Source: Acidobacteriota bacterium (GTDB lineage Bacteria > Acidobacteriota > Terriglobia > Terriglobales > Acidobacteriaceae). From it: a stretch of 10,650 bases of DNA. The stretch lies in assembly GCA_021811745.1 (NCBI GenBank), contig JAJZNH010000340.1, positions 1 to 10,650 of the forward strand. The letters run 5' to 3'. Positions 1 through 5,561 of this stretch are shown in pieces; the first letter of the stretch is position 1; each line of letters starts with the position of its first letter. The position numbers and the translations under genes were made by a program. Under the pieces are notes generated by a model that saw only the letters and a program-made list of their open reading frames with translations, was not told where the DNA came from and made no database searches.

Positions 1-1
1 C

Positions 2-157
2 CTTGATCGCCTCGGCCTCGCTCAACACCAATTGGAGGACCGCTTTAGCGCCGCGAAAGCATGGCTTCGGAGATCGTCCGCGATCAGCCTGCGCTGCAGA
101 ATTCCCGATGACATTCCGTTCCAAGGTGTGCCGGAAATGGAGACGTTCGAGGAGTGA
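2..157 (+). CDS. 3' end of an unrecognised gene (partial, uncertain)
   Basis: An open frame enters from the left edge and ends at TGA 155-157, giving 51 residues that finish with IPDDIPFQGVPEMETFEE. The tail looks protein-like (mixed polar, acidic C-terminus), but I do not recognise the family and no domain can be assigned. The codon choice is not strongly biased (AGA, AGC, CAA and TTG occur), so coding is not certain. The minus strand is also open from 286 down to position 1 in one frame, so the true gene could lie on that strand; its translation is alanine-, arginine- and proline-rich and equally unrecognised. If the plus-strand reading is right, this gene converges on the small secreted-protein gene ending at 304. 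Confidence 0.3.
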   Translation, partial: LDRLGLAQHQLEDRFSAAKAWLRRSSAISLRCRIPDDIPFQGVPEMETFEE

Positions 158-303
158 ATTCCGCTCGCGGGCAAGGGGATGGGAGAAGCCGGCGCGGGCC
201 GCCTCCGCGCGGTGCGACGCCCGGGGAGCGGGGACGCAGGCGGGAAGCGGCACGACGGGGCGAGCGGGGAACGTACGGACTGGGCTTTACCGACTCTCGT
301 GCC
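158..303. other. GC-rich intergenic tract with a long-loop inverted repeat
   Basis: This stretch separates the left-edge gene from the minus-strand secreted-protein gene. Positions 181-240 are about 85% G+C by count, and the plus strand is purine-rich. Immediately past the stop codon of the minus-strand gene, the heptamer GGCACGA at 249-255 is matched by its exact complement TCGTGCC at 297-303, with a 41-nt loop. Without a U-run this is a weak terminator candidate at best. No supported gene is seen inside the tract. Confidence 0.35.
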
Positions 304-747
304 TCAATGACTCTCTTGCTCAGTGTGCGTGTTGGGCTTCTGTCCCTGTTTCTGCAGGCGTGCTTCTTCGCGCGAAGGATCGATCACGGCAACGCCGTTT
401 TTGCTACCGCCTACGTAAACGGCCTTGAGGATCTCGGTTTTTCCGTAGCGGATGAACACCAGTTCGGTGTGGGTGGGGCGGTGGTTATCGATGGAGGGCC
501 TGACCAGGAATTCGACCGAGGTGGAACCGTCGGCGCTGGCGACGCGCATGGCGTTCAGGTCGCTGCCTTGCAGGATGCGAAAGTGGTATTTGCCGGGCGG
601 CAGGGTGGTGTTGCCCACGATGAAGGAATGGGCGATGTCGGCCTGGATATCTTCTCCTGCCGGGATCACGGCATGGGAGACAGGCGCGGCGAGAGTCAGA
701 AGCAGCAGCGAGATGCAGAACGATAGACAAGCAATGGGTTTCGACAT
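304..747 (-). CDS. Small secreted protein, Acidobacteria-type, unknown function (147 aa)
   Basis: The 147-residue product starts with a Sec-type signal peptide: MSKPIA, then a hydrophobic core at about residues 7-21, and a likely cleavage after VSHA (residue 26). The mature part looks like a compact beta-rich domain with a phrase SFIVGNTTLPPGKYHFRI (41-58), a region around SVEFLVR (77-83), and TELVFIRYGKTEIL (94-107). The charged, Gln-rich tail (127-147) is probably disordered. Small secreted proteins with a VGNTTLPPGKY-like phrase are, to my recollection, common and multi-copy in Acidobacteria, with no known function. The start is well supported: GAGGAGG at 754-760 lies 6 nt before ATG (745-747). 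A longer open frame through to 1791 exists but overlaps mqnA out of frame. The gene is 205 bp downstream of mqnA on the same strand and probably has its own promoter. Confidence 0.8.
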   Translation of the reverse strand: MSKPIACLSFCISLLLLTLAAPVSHAVIPAGEDIQADIAHSFIVGNTTLPPGKYHFRILQGSDLNAMRVASADGSTSVEFLVRPSIDNHRPTHTELVFIRYGKTEILKAVYVGGSKNGVAVIDPSREEARLQKQGQKPNTHTEQESH

Positions 748-810
748 GGTTAACCTCCTCATCTTCATGCGACATTCGGAGGGATGGGTCGGTTGCGGCC
801 TGAACCAGAG

Positions 811-850
811 CGGCTTTGAGTAGGTGAAACGCGGTTTTGAGTGGGTGGAA
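811..850. repeat. Imperfect 19-bp tandem repeat
   Basis: Two 19-bp units, 811-829 and 832-850, are offset by 21 bp, about two helical turns. They agree at 16 of 19 positions, and all three differences are transitions. They lie 64-103 bp upstream of the start codon of the minus-strand secreted-protein gene, where a regulator could bind on one face of the helix. This could equally be a slippage duplication. No protein can be named. Confidence 0.5.
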
Positions 851-952
851 AAAGGAACGGCGTTCCCGGCGAGAGACGCGTGCTCGCAAGCGATCCCGCG
901 GAAAGATGCGAAGTGCGAAAGCAGGGCGCGGCGCGGATCGGCGCGGCCGGGA

Positions 953-1822
953 TTACCGCGCCACCAGGATTTTGCCGGTGACGTCGTAGCGAGGCAGGAT
1001 GCCGGCATCGGCGGCCATGCGGAAGAAGCCGGACATGCCTTCCACGCACTCGTCGTCGAGGACGTAGTGGATGTTGCTGGAGAGGTATTCGCGGACGATG
1101 TTTTCGGAAATGGGGAGGCGGCCGGCCCATTCGGCGGCGAGAGCGTCGATGTTGCGCAGGCCGTGGTCGCGGGAGCGGACGAAGTCCTCGGCAATGCTCT
1201 CATCCAAAGCTCCGCTGCATGCAATGCCCCAGACGGCGGAGACGAAGGGCAGACCGGTGAGAGCGCGCCACTCGTGCGCGAGGTCGTGGTAGACGAGCTC
1301 TTCGCCGGTGCGTTCGAAGCGGTTAGAGCGTTCTTCGAGGGCGAGGAGCGCGGGGTCACCGATGACGATGGCGGCGTCGGCGCGGTCGAGCATGGCGTCG
1401 AGATCGGCGGCCAGCGGGAGAAATAGCGCCTCCGGATTGCCCCACATGTGGAAGAGCACGCGGGAATAGGCGACGGTGGTGCGGCTGGCGGTATCGGCGG
1501 CGACGGAGCGGATGGCCTGGAGCGGCTGCGCGGCGCGGCGGACGAGCAGCAGCGAACGGACGCGGTTCTTGGAGGCGATGGTGCAGCCGGGGATAATCTG
1601 CAGGCCGGGCGTGGTAGCGAGCGCGGCGATGGGGATGAGGCCGATGTCGGCCTGTCCGGAGGCGAGGCGCGCTGCACACTCGGAAGGCAACATGCGATCA
1701 ATACTGTAGCGGCGCGCGAGCGCGGTGCCGAGGGGCGGATGCTCAAAATCCCACATGAGCGGAGCGGGATTGAGAAAGCCGATGGCCGCAACGCGCAGGC
1801 GCGAATCTTGCGGAACCTTCAC
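953..1822 (-). CDS. mqnA: Chorismate dehydratase, menaquinone (futalosine) pathway
   Basis: The 289-residue protein fits the MqnA family, which dehydrates chorismate to 3-[(1-carboxyvinyl)oxy]benzoate as the first step of the futalosine route to menaquinone in the cytoplasm. The fold is that of a periplasmic-binding protein without a signal peptide. Visible family features are the N-terminal strand RVAAIGFLNPAPL (10-22), the phrase QADIGLIPIAAL (57-68), NRVRSLLLV (86-94), DTASRTTVAYSRVL (110-123), VIGDPALL (153-160) and HDLAHEWRALTGLPFVSAVW (179-198). The last is typical of MqnA rather than the related MqnD. Length is normal. The start is GTG at 1820-1822; no clear Shine-Dalgarno precedes it and no better start keeps the first beta strand. 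No other mqn gene lies in the window. The downstream secreted protein is on the same strand but 205 bp away, so co-transcription is doubtful. Confidence 0.85.
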   Translation of the reverse strand: MKVPQDSRLRVAAIGFLNPAPLMWDFEHPPLGTALARRYSIDRMLPSECAARLASGQADIGLIPIAALATTPGLQIIPGCTIASKNRVRSLLLVRRAAQPLQAIRSVAADTASRTTVAYSRVLFHMWGNPEALFLPLAADLDAMLDRADAAIVIGDPALLALEERSNRFERTGEELVYHDLAHEWRALTGLPFVSAVWGIACSGALDESIAEDFVRSRDHGLRNIDALAAEWAGRLPISENIVREYLSSNIHYVLDDECVEGMSGFFRMAADAGILPRYDVTGKILVAR

Positions 1823-2156
1823 AGCTATTAGACTACCAAGTTTGGCAATGGGGATCTGAGCCGGCGCCCGGCACAGATGCTTCAGCGATCCTGCGGTGGT
1901 GGGTCAGTGTGGATTGCATTCCCTCGGGAGCGAAAGCCTTCTTCAGGAGCCATTGAATCGCATCTTCTCAAGCCGGAATTTCCATTTTGCCTTTAGGCTG
2001 CGAATCAATACGCCAGCGGTTGCCTCCGTTCGCGGTCCTTCCTGCATCCATTCCAAAGCCAAATACCCGGTTGTGCCAGGCTGGGCCATCTCCCAAACCA
2101 AGAAGCCGGCCACCTTCAACTTAGATCCGCCTCCCTTCCCCAACCACCGACCGCTT

Positions 2157-2187
2157 GTCATCTTGACGCGAAACGAAAGATCCGCGG
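2157..2187 (+). repeat. Degenerate copy of a dispersed intergenic motif (tentative)
   Basis: The stretch beginning GTCATCTTGACGCG and continuing into ACGAAAGATC closely resembles, from memory, the GTCATCCTGAGCGAAGCGAAGGATC-type sequence. That sequence is scattered in many copies between genes in Acidobacteria and some other bacteria, where it often yields spurious predicted proteins. Only one copy is visible here and it carries several substitutions, so I treat it as a decayed member. No terminal repeats or transposase accompany it. Confidence 0.35.
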
Positions 2188-2462
2188 CGGGCTTGGGAGA
2201 TCTTCCCGGCAGCCGGATCATGGCGGCCTCTTCACACCGCATCGCGACCGTCTCCGGCCAGGCACAACCGCCCCCCAATGTTCACGAGCGCTCTCGCCGA
2301 TATCGAGATACCCCGACTCCCGCCTTTCAACGTGCCGGAATTTCTCCATATCCGTGTCTGCTTCCGTAGCCGCTGAATGCCAGGCTCTGCGCCGGGAATA
2401 ATTCGCCGCACTTTCCCACTTGCGTTTCTCTTCTATCCCATGTTAACTATTGAGATATTAAT

Positions 2463-2490
2463 TGTTCGATAGCTACCAATCGAGTAAAGT
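2463..2490 (+). promoter_or_regulatory. Candidate promoter and operator palindrome of the XRE regulator
   Basis: In an AT-rich island, TTGTTC (2463-2468) and TAAAGT (2485-2490) are separated by 16 bp, a passable sigma70-type pair that would start transcription near 2497, about 18 nt before the ATG at 2515. An 18-bp imperfect palindrome at 2466-2483 has perfect 5-bp outer arms TCGAT/ATCGA and self-complementarity at 14 of 18 positions. It sits inside the spacer. XRE-type regulators commonly bind palindromes over their own promoter, so autoregulation is a reasonable inference, not shown. Confidence 0.35.
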
Positions 2491-2514
2491 GCGGCATCGA
2501 CAGGACTCATCTCC

Positions 2515-2862
2515 ATGAAGATCGGCACCACCATCCGCGCCTTCCGCCTGCAGAGAGGGCTTTCCCAGGGCGACATTGAAAAGAAAACCGGCTTGCTGCG
2601 CTGCTACCTCTCGCGCGTGGAGAACGGCCACACCGTACCCTCGCTCGACACGCTTGCGAAGATCGCCCAGGCGCTCGACCTGCCCATCGCGCAATTTTTC
2701 GCGGAAGATGCGGTTGGCCGCCCGCTCAACACCCAAAAGCTCACCGACGATGAGCTGCGCTTTCTCACCCAGATTCGCCGCTATTCCTCGAATCTGAACG
2801 AGAGCGATCGCAAGTTGCTGCTCGCGATGGTGAAGAAATTCGCCGCGACGGCCACGCGGTAG
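2515..2862 (+). CDS. XRE-family helix-turn-helix transcriptional regulator (115 aa)
   Basis: This small cytoplasmic DNA-binding protein has one HTH_3/cro-CI-type domain at about residues 5-61. The family signature is clear: IGTTIRAFRLQRGLSQGDIE (3-22), the recognition-helix region TGLLRCYLSRVENG (25-38), then TVPSLDTLAKIAQALDLPIA (40-59). A Cys at position 30 sits in the recognition-helix region. The C-terminal part (75-112) is helical, with LTDDELRFLTQIRR and ESDRKLLLAMVKKFA, and may mediate dimerisation; no ligand domain is present. The start is ATG 2515 and the Shine-Dalgarno is weak. The gene stands alone between a decayed region and a convergent minus-strand block, so its targets cannot be read from context. 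An AT-rich promoter with a palindrome lies just upstream, suggesting self-regulation. It could be a housekeeping or a mobile-element-derived regulator. Confidence 0.85.
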   Translation: MKIGTTIRAFRLQRGLSQGDIEKKTGLLRCYLSRVENGHTVPSLDTLAKIAQALDLPIAQFFAEDAVGRPLNTQKLTDDELRFLTQIRRYSSNLNESDRKLLLAMVKKFAATATR

Positions 2863-2977
2863 CTCACGCCCGGAGTTCCCAACGGCGGGTTTGAGCTTAG
2901 ACTTGAGCATGGAGCTGATGCAGCGCGCGCGGGGAGCATAAGCATGGACGTTTCCCTGCCCCGCCAGCTCCGTTGCG

Positions 2978-3097
2978 CTACGCGTCGTTCCCCAGCCGGA
3001 AGATCGGCTCCAGGCCCTTCCCTCCGCCCAGCAAGCGCTTTTCTTCGTCCGCGCTCAGCGGTTCGTAGTTTGTGCCACAACTCTGAAGCGGGGAACT
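2978..3097 (-). pseudogene. Coding-like 39-codon orphan frame after the rhomboid stop
   Basis: Directly after the rhomboid TAG (3098-3100), and in the same frame, the minus strand stays open for 39 codons until TAG at 2978-2980. The translation contains CGTNYEPLSADEEKRLL and ends in LEPIFRLGNDA. Codon choice is that of a real high-GC gene (CTG, GGC, GAC, AAC, ATC, TTC, AAG, GCG), and the peptide looks like a helical protein C-terminus. No plausible start codon with a Shine-Dalgarno exists inside. It is most simply the surviving 3' end of a lost gene. A readthrough extension of the rhomboid is an alternative. I cannot assign the family; the end of an aldo/keto reductase-like enzyme is one guess only. 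Confidence 0.4.
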
Positions 3098-3973
3098 CTA
3101 ATTCTGCGGCGGCGGGACGTGCGCCACATAGAATCCGAAGAGCACCAGCAACCCGACCATCAGGAGAAGCGCTGTCCGCAGCCGAGCCTCAAACATGCGC
3201 CTCGGTGAACCGATACGCGGCACCATCGGCACGGCCAGCAGCAGTCCGCTGCTGAATCCGCCCAGGTGGGCCATGTTGTCGATGTTCAGGCCCGATCCAA
3301 TCACATGAGTTCCGAAGCTGATGGAAATGCCGATGAACAGGTTAATCGCCGCGAAATAGATCACGGATTTGCGCAGGCGTTTTAATTCATACTGCGGGAT
3401 GGGCAGCCGATTCGACTTAAGCAGCACGATCAGGACACCGGCGATGCCGAATACGGCGCCCGAAGCGCCCGCACCGGCGGGAAAGACGATACTCGTCCCA
3501 TCATGAAGGGGCCAGACCCAGTTCACTAGCGTGGAGAGCAGGTTCCCCGCCGCGCCCGTCAGGATGTATGCCGCGAATAATCCCAGCGAGCCCATCAGCG
3601 GCTCCGCCAGCAAGCCCAGATTCCACAGGCACCACATGTTGGTCGCAAGATGCAGGATGCCCACGTGCAGGAACATGGCGCTGACGATCCGCCACCACTC
3701 GCCGTACACCAGCACGTTGCCGGCGTTGTTGGCGCCCCAGTGCATGAGCTGGTCCACAGTGGGGCTCATAGGGCTGATTCCGCGCAAAACCATGGCAAGG
3801 AAGACGGCGCAGTTGATTCCCACCAGCACATAGGTCGCAGGAGTCTTTGTCCACGAGGGGCGCCGCCGCACCTCCCGCGCCGGAGGAACCGTGACGCCCT
3901 CCGCAGCCAAAATCTCCGGGTCGCGGACCGCAGCGGGCCCGTTGAGCGCGGGTTCGGGGGGGGAGCTGGCCAT
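3098..3973 (-). CDS. Rhomboid-family intramembrane serine protease (291 aa)
   Basis: Rhomboids cleave transmembrane helices within the bilayer using a Ser-His dyad. The product has a cytosolic Pro-rich N-terminus (1-45) and about seven hydrophobic segments near residues 47-63, 96-120, 126-150, 165-186, 204-225, 235-252 and 266-286. Family hallmarks are all present: GEWWRIVSAMFLHVGILHLATN (91-112) with the HxxxN element (His108, Asn112), the nucleophile Ser171 in GASGAVFG, and the catalytic His236 in MAHLGGFSSG. It should therefore be active. Substrate is unknown. The start was set at ATG 3971-3973, the Met of MASSPPEP; an upstream in-frame start at 4120 would overlap the beta-propeller gene and add a non-homologous-looking 49 residues. 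It lies 124 bp downstream of the beta-propeller gene on the same strand and may share its transcript. The stop is followed by an in-frame coding-like stretch (2978-3097). Confidence 0.9.
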   Translation of the reverse strand: MASSPPEPALNGPAAVRDPEILAAEGVTVPPAREVRRRPSWTKTPATYVLVGINCAVFLAMVLRGISPMSPTVDQLMHWGANNAGNVLVYGEWWRIVSAMFLHVGILHLATNMWCLWNLGLLAEPLMGSLGLFAAYILTGAAGNLLSTLVNWVWPLHDGTSIVFPAGAGASGAVFGIAGVLIVLLKSNRLPIPQYELKRLRKSVIYFAAINLFIGISISFGTHVIGSGLNIDNMAHLGGFSSGLLLAVPMVPRIGSPRRMFEARLRTALLLMVGLLVLFGFYVAHVPPPQN

Positions 3974-4097
3974 GTTCTTACTGTACTGGAATTTGGGTGC
4001 GCGGGAAATGGCGCGAATGCGGCAGAATTGCAGCCCGAAAGGCAAGCCCGGCGCCGGCCATGCACGTGCCAGGCCTGGAGATGGGGAGCCGCTCTCT

Positions 4098-5294
4098 TTA
4101 CTGATTGGTCGCTGTCGCAATCGCGCCTGGGCGGGCGTTAAAGTGCAGCGTTTCCGAGGGTTCCGGCGTCAAGGTCGAACCGTCGAACTTGTACACCTCG
4201 ATATCGCGTTCCGTGGCGCACTGCAGCAGGATTTCATTGCTGTCCTTGTTCCAGGTGGCCCCCTGGCACCAGTGGCCGGTGTCCACCGAAGCCAGTTTGG
4301 TGAGCTTTCCTTCGCCCACCCCGTACACCAGCATCAGCCCGTGAGTTGTCTTGTATTTGGGATCGGTCATCGATGACGCAGCGCCGTTGGCGACCGTAAC
4401 CTCGACGTATTTTCCGTTCGGCGCGAGATCGACATGCTCCGGCGTCGGCCCGACCACCGCCGAATCCACCACTTTGTCCGTCCGCAAGTCCACCAGCGTA
4501 ATGGTTCCGCTGAGTGGGACGCCTCGGCGCCGGGGCCCTGCCGCTTCCGTTGCCGCTACTTGCTCCGGCGTCATGGCGCCGCCCAGATTGGTGTTCACGG
4601 CATAGTTGTCCGGAGTAATCACCATTCCATATGGCATGCGGCCAGTGATAAACGACTCCCCTGTCCGTGTCACCTTGGTTCCGTCCACGTTCAGAATCGA
4701 GATCCGGTTGCCCCCCCGCTCCACCACGTAGGCTTTCTTACCGTCGCGGCTGAAGACTACGTCGGTCGGTCCTGAGCCGTCTTCCATCTGCACATCGCCG
4801 GCCTTGGTCAGCTTTTTGTGCGCAATCCTGAAAACCGAAACCGACCCGCTGGTGTTGGCCACCAGCGCCAGGTTGACTCCCGGGTTAATCGAGGCCCCGC
4901 TCGCGCCCGGCCCCGCCGTGGCGGTCTGGACGATGCGCGGCTTCTGCGGATGGGAAATGTCGAGCACCGTGACCGTACCGGCGAGCGTCAGCTTGCCGGG
5001 ATTGCCCGGGTCCGGCTTTTGTCCGCAGGTGACGATAGCGATGCTCGAATCCGGGGCCACGACTACGGCCTTGGGCGGCCCGATCATGCTCGCCGGAGCT
5101 TCGATCGTCGCCAGCACCTTGGGCGAGGACTGGTTCATGTCGATGGTGGCAATCGTGTCTGGCCGCATGCCGGGCGGATCATCGCCTGGACGCATCTGTT
5201 TCCCGTCGTTTGCTGAAACCGCGATCTGCGCATGGACACCGCCTGCCAACATGAAAAAAGCTGTCCCCGCTGCAAGGAATGCATGAAGCTTCAT
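4098..5294 (-). CDS. Secreted YVTN/lactonase-like beta-propeller protein (398 aa)
   Basis: A signal peptide is visible: MKLHAF, a hydrophobic core to about residue 19, and likely cleavage after GGVHA (22). The rest is built from repeated propeller blades, each with a small-residue strand, an asparagine or aspartate turn and a strand such as TVTVLDIS (107-114), SVSVFRI (151-157), DGKKAYVVERGGNRISILNV (184-203), GTITLVDLRTDKVV (263-276), PNGKYVEVTVANG (292-304) and RDIEVYKFDGSTL (363-375). This matches the lactonase/YVTN type of seven-bladed propeller. Enzyme activity cannot be claimed; many such secreted proteins bind ligands or proteins. The three Cys residues (90, 343, 359) could allow a disulfide. 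The start ATG 5292-5294 has AGGGAGAA just upstream, better than the in-frame start at 5339, which would place extra residues before the signal peptide. It is transcribed away from purH, with a probable operator over its promoter. Confidence 0.8.
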   Translation of the reverse strand: MKLHAFLAAGTAFFMLAGGVHAQIAVSANDGKQMRPGDDPPGMRPDTIATIDMNQSSPKVLATIEAPASMIGPPKAVVVAPDSSIAIVTCGQKPDPGNPGKLTLAGTVTVLDISHPQKPRIVQTATAGPGASGASINPGVNLALVANTSGSVSVFRIAHKKLTKAGDVQMEDGSGPTDVVFSRDGKKAYVVERGGNRISILNVDGTKVTRTGESFITGRMPYGMVITPDNYAVNTNLGGAMTPEQVAATEAAGPRRRGVPLSGTITLVDLRTDKVVDSAVVGPTPEHVDLAPNGKYVEVTVANGAASSMTDPKYKTTHGLMLVYGVGEGKLTKLASVDTGHWCQGATWNKDSNEILLQCATERDIEVYKFDGSTLTPEPSETLHFNARPGAIATATNQ

Positions 5295-5324
5295 CGATAT
5301 TCTCCCTGTAAATATCCTTCCATC

Positions 5325-5342
5325 TAGATGCTCTAGCATCTA
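5325..5342. promoter_or_regulatory. Near-perfect 18-bp palindrome, operator candidate
   Basis: TAGATGCT (5325-5332) and its exact complement AGCATCTA (5335-5342) flank a 2-bp centre. A second perfect 10-bp palindrome, CATCTAGATG (5321-5330), overlaps its edge, so the half-site GATG/CATC is repeated. It lies 31-48 bp before the start codon of the beta-propeller gene and covers the presumed -10 and start point. Dimeric winged-helix repressors (MarR, PadR, BlaI types) use sites of this size and symmetry. No such gene is in the window, and the XRE regulator has a different palindrome. Confidence 0.55.
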
Positions 5343-5366
5343 TCAATTCGCGAGTTCCGTTGTCAA
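5337..5366 (-). promoter_or_regulatory. Candidate sigma70-type promoter of the beta-propeller gene
   Basis: On the minus strand a consensus -35 hexamer TTGACA (5366 to 5361) is followed after 18 bp by TAGATG (5342 to 5337), a mediocre -10 with three consensus matches. Transcription would begin near 5330, leaving a leader of roughly 35 nt ahead of the ATG at 5294. The 18-bp palindrome overlaps the -10, so repression by blocking polymerase is the simplest reading. Confidence 0.45.
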
Positions 5367-5482
5367 TCACGAATATCCTCCGCTCGTACAATCGACGCCC
5401 ATCTCTGCCGCAGCAGTCCGCTCCTCCCCCACAAAGCAATCCGCAACGCCACGTTGTACTCTGAAACTGGAAGCCTGAATTC

Positions 5483-5504
5483 ATGCCGGCCATTTTGCCG
5501 GCGT
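5483..5504 (+). promoter_or_regulatory. Stem-loop in the probable purH leader
   Basis: GCCGGC at 5485-5490 and again at 5497-5502 are self-complementary and can pair across a 6-nt CATTTT loop. The stem extends by a U-G and an A-U pair to 8 bp (5483-5504). It lies about 45 nt before the purH Shine-Dalgarno. A palindromic TTGTACAA follows at 5511-5518. It may affect purH expression, but it does not match a purine riboswitch that I can recognise. Confidence 0.35.
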
Positions 5505-5561
5505 CCGCAGTTGTACAACAGCGGCTTGACCCCTCACAATCTGACCCCAAGGAGACGAACG

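Larger units (their letters stand above)
1823..2514. other. Gene-poor intergenic region (692 bp)
   Basis: No convincing gene is found. Two overlapping open frames exist, plus 1896-2369 and minus 1943-2278, but both give compositionally odd translations (Pro/His/Arg-rich on the plus strand) with no recognisable domain, and the minus one would need a TTG start without a Shine-Dalgarno. The left part must contain the mqnA promoter on the minus strand, which I could not locate with confidence. The middle carries a decayed repeat-like motif (2157-2187). The last 80 bp turn AT-rich and probably hold the promoter of the XRE regulator. The region looks like decayed sequence. Confidence 0.55.

Noticed and set aside
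824..1426. 200-residue plus-strand frame opposite mqnA
   Set aside because: It has high Gly/Ala/Val/Glu content typical of antisense frames in GC-rich genes. The mqnA reading has clear family motifs.
304..1791. Single 495-residue minus-strand open frame
   Set aside because: Only its last 147 residues look like a protein with a signal peptide and Shine-Dalgarno. The rest reads through mqnA in a wrong frame and is Pro/Ser/Ala-rich noise.
1896..2369. 157-residue plus-strand frame and the overlapping minus frame 1943-2278
   Set aside because: No domain and no Shine-Dalgarno; the minus frame needs a TTG start, and part of the sequence resembles a dispersed non-coding motif. Kept as an intergenic region.
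4104..4120. Longer N-terminus for the rhomboid, starting at 4120
   Set aside because: It would overlap the beta-propeller 3' end and add 49 residues of noncoding-like sequence ahead of the well-placed ATG at 3973.
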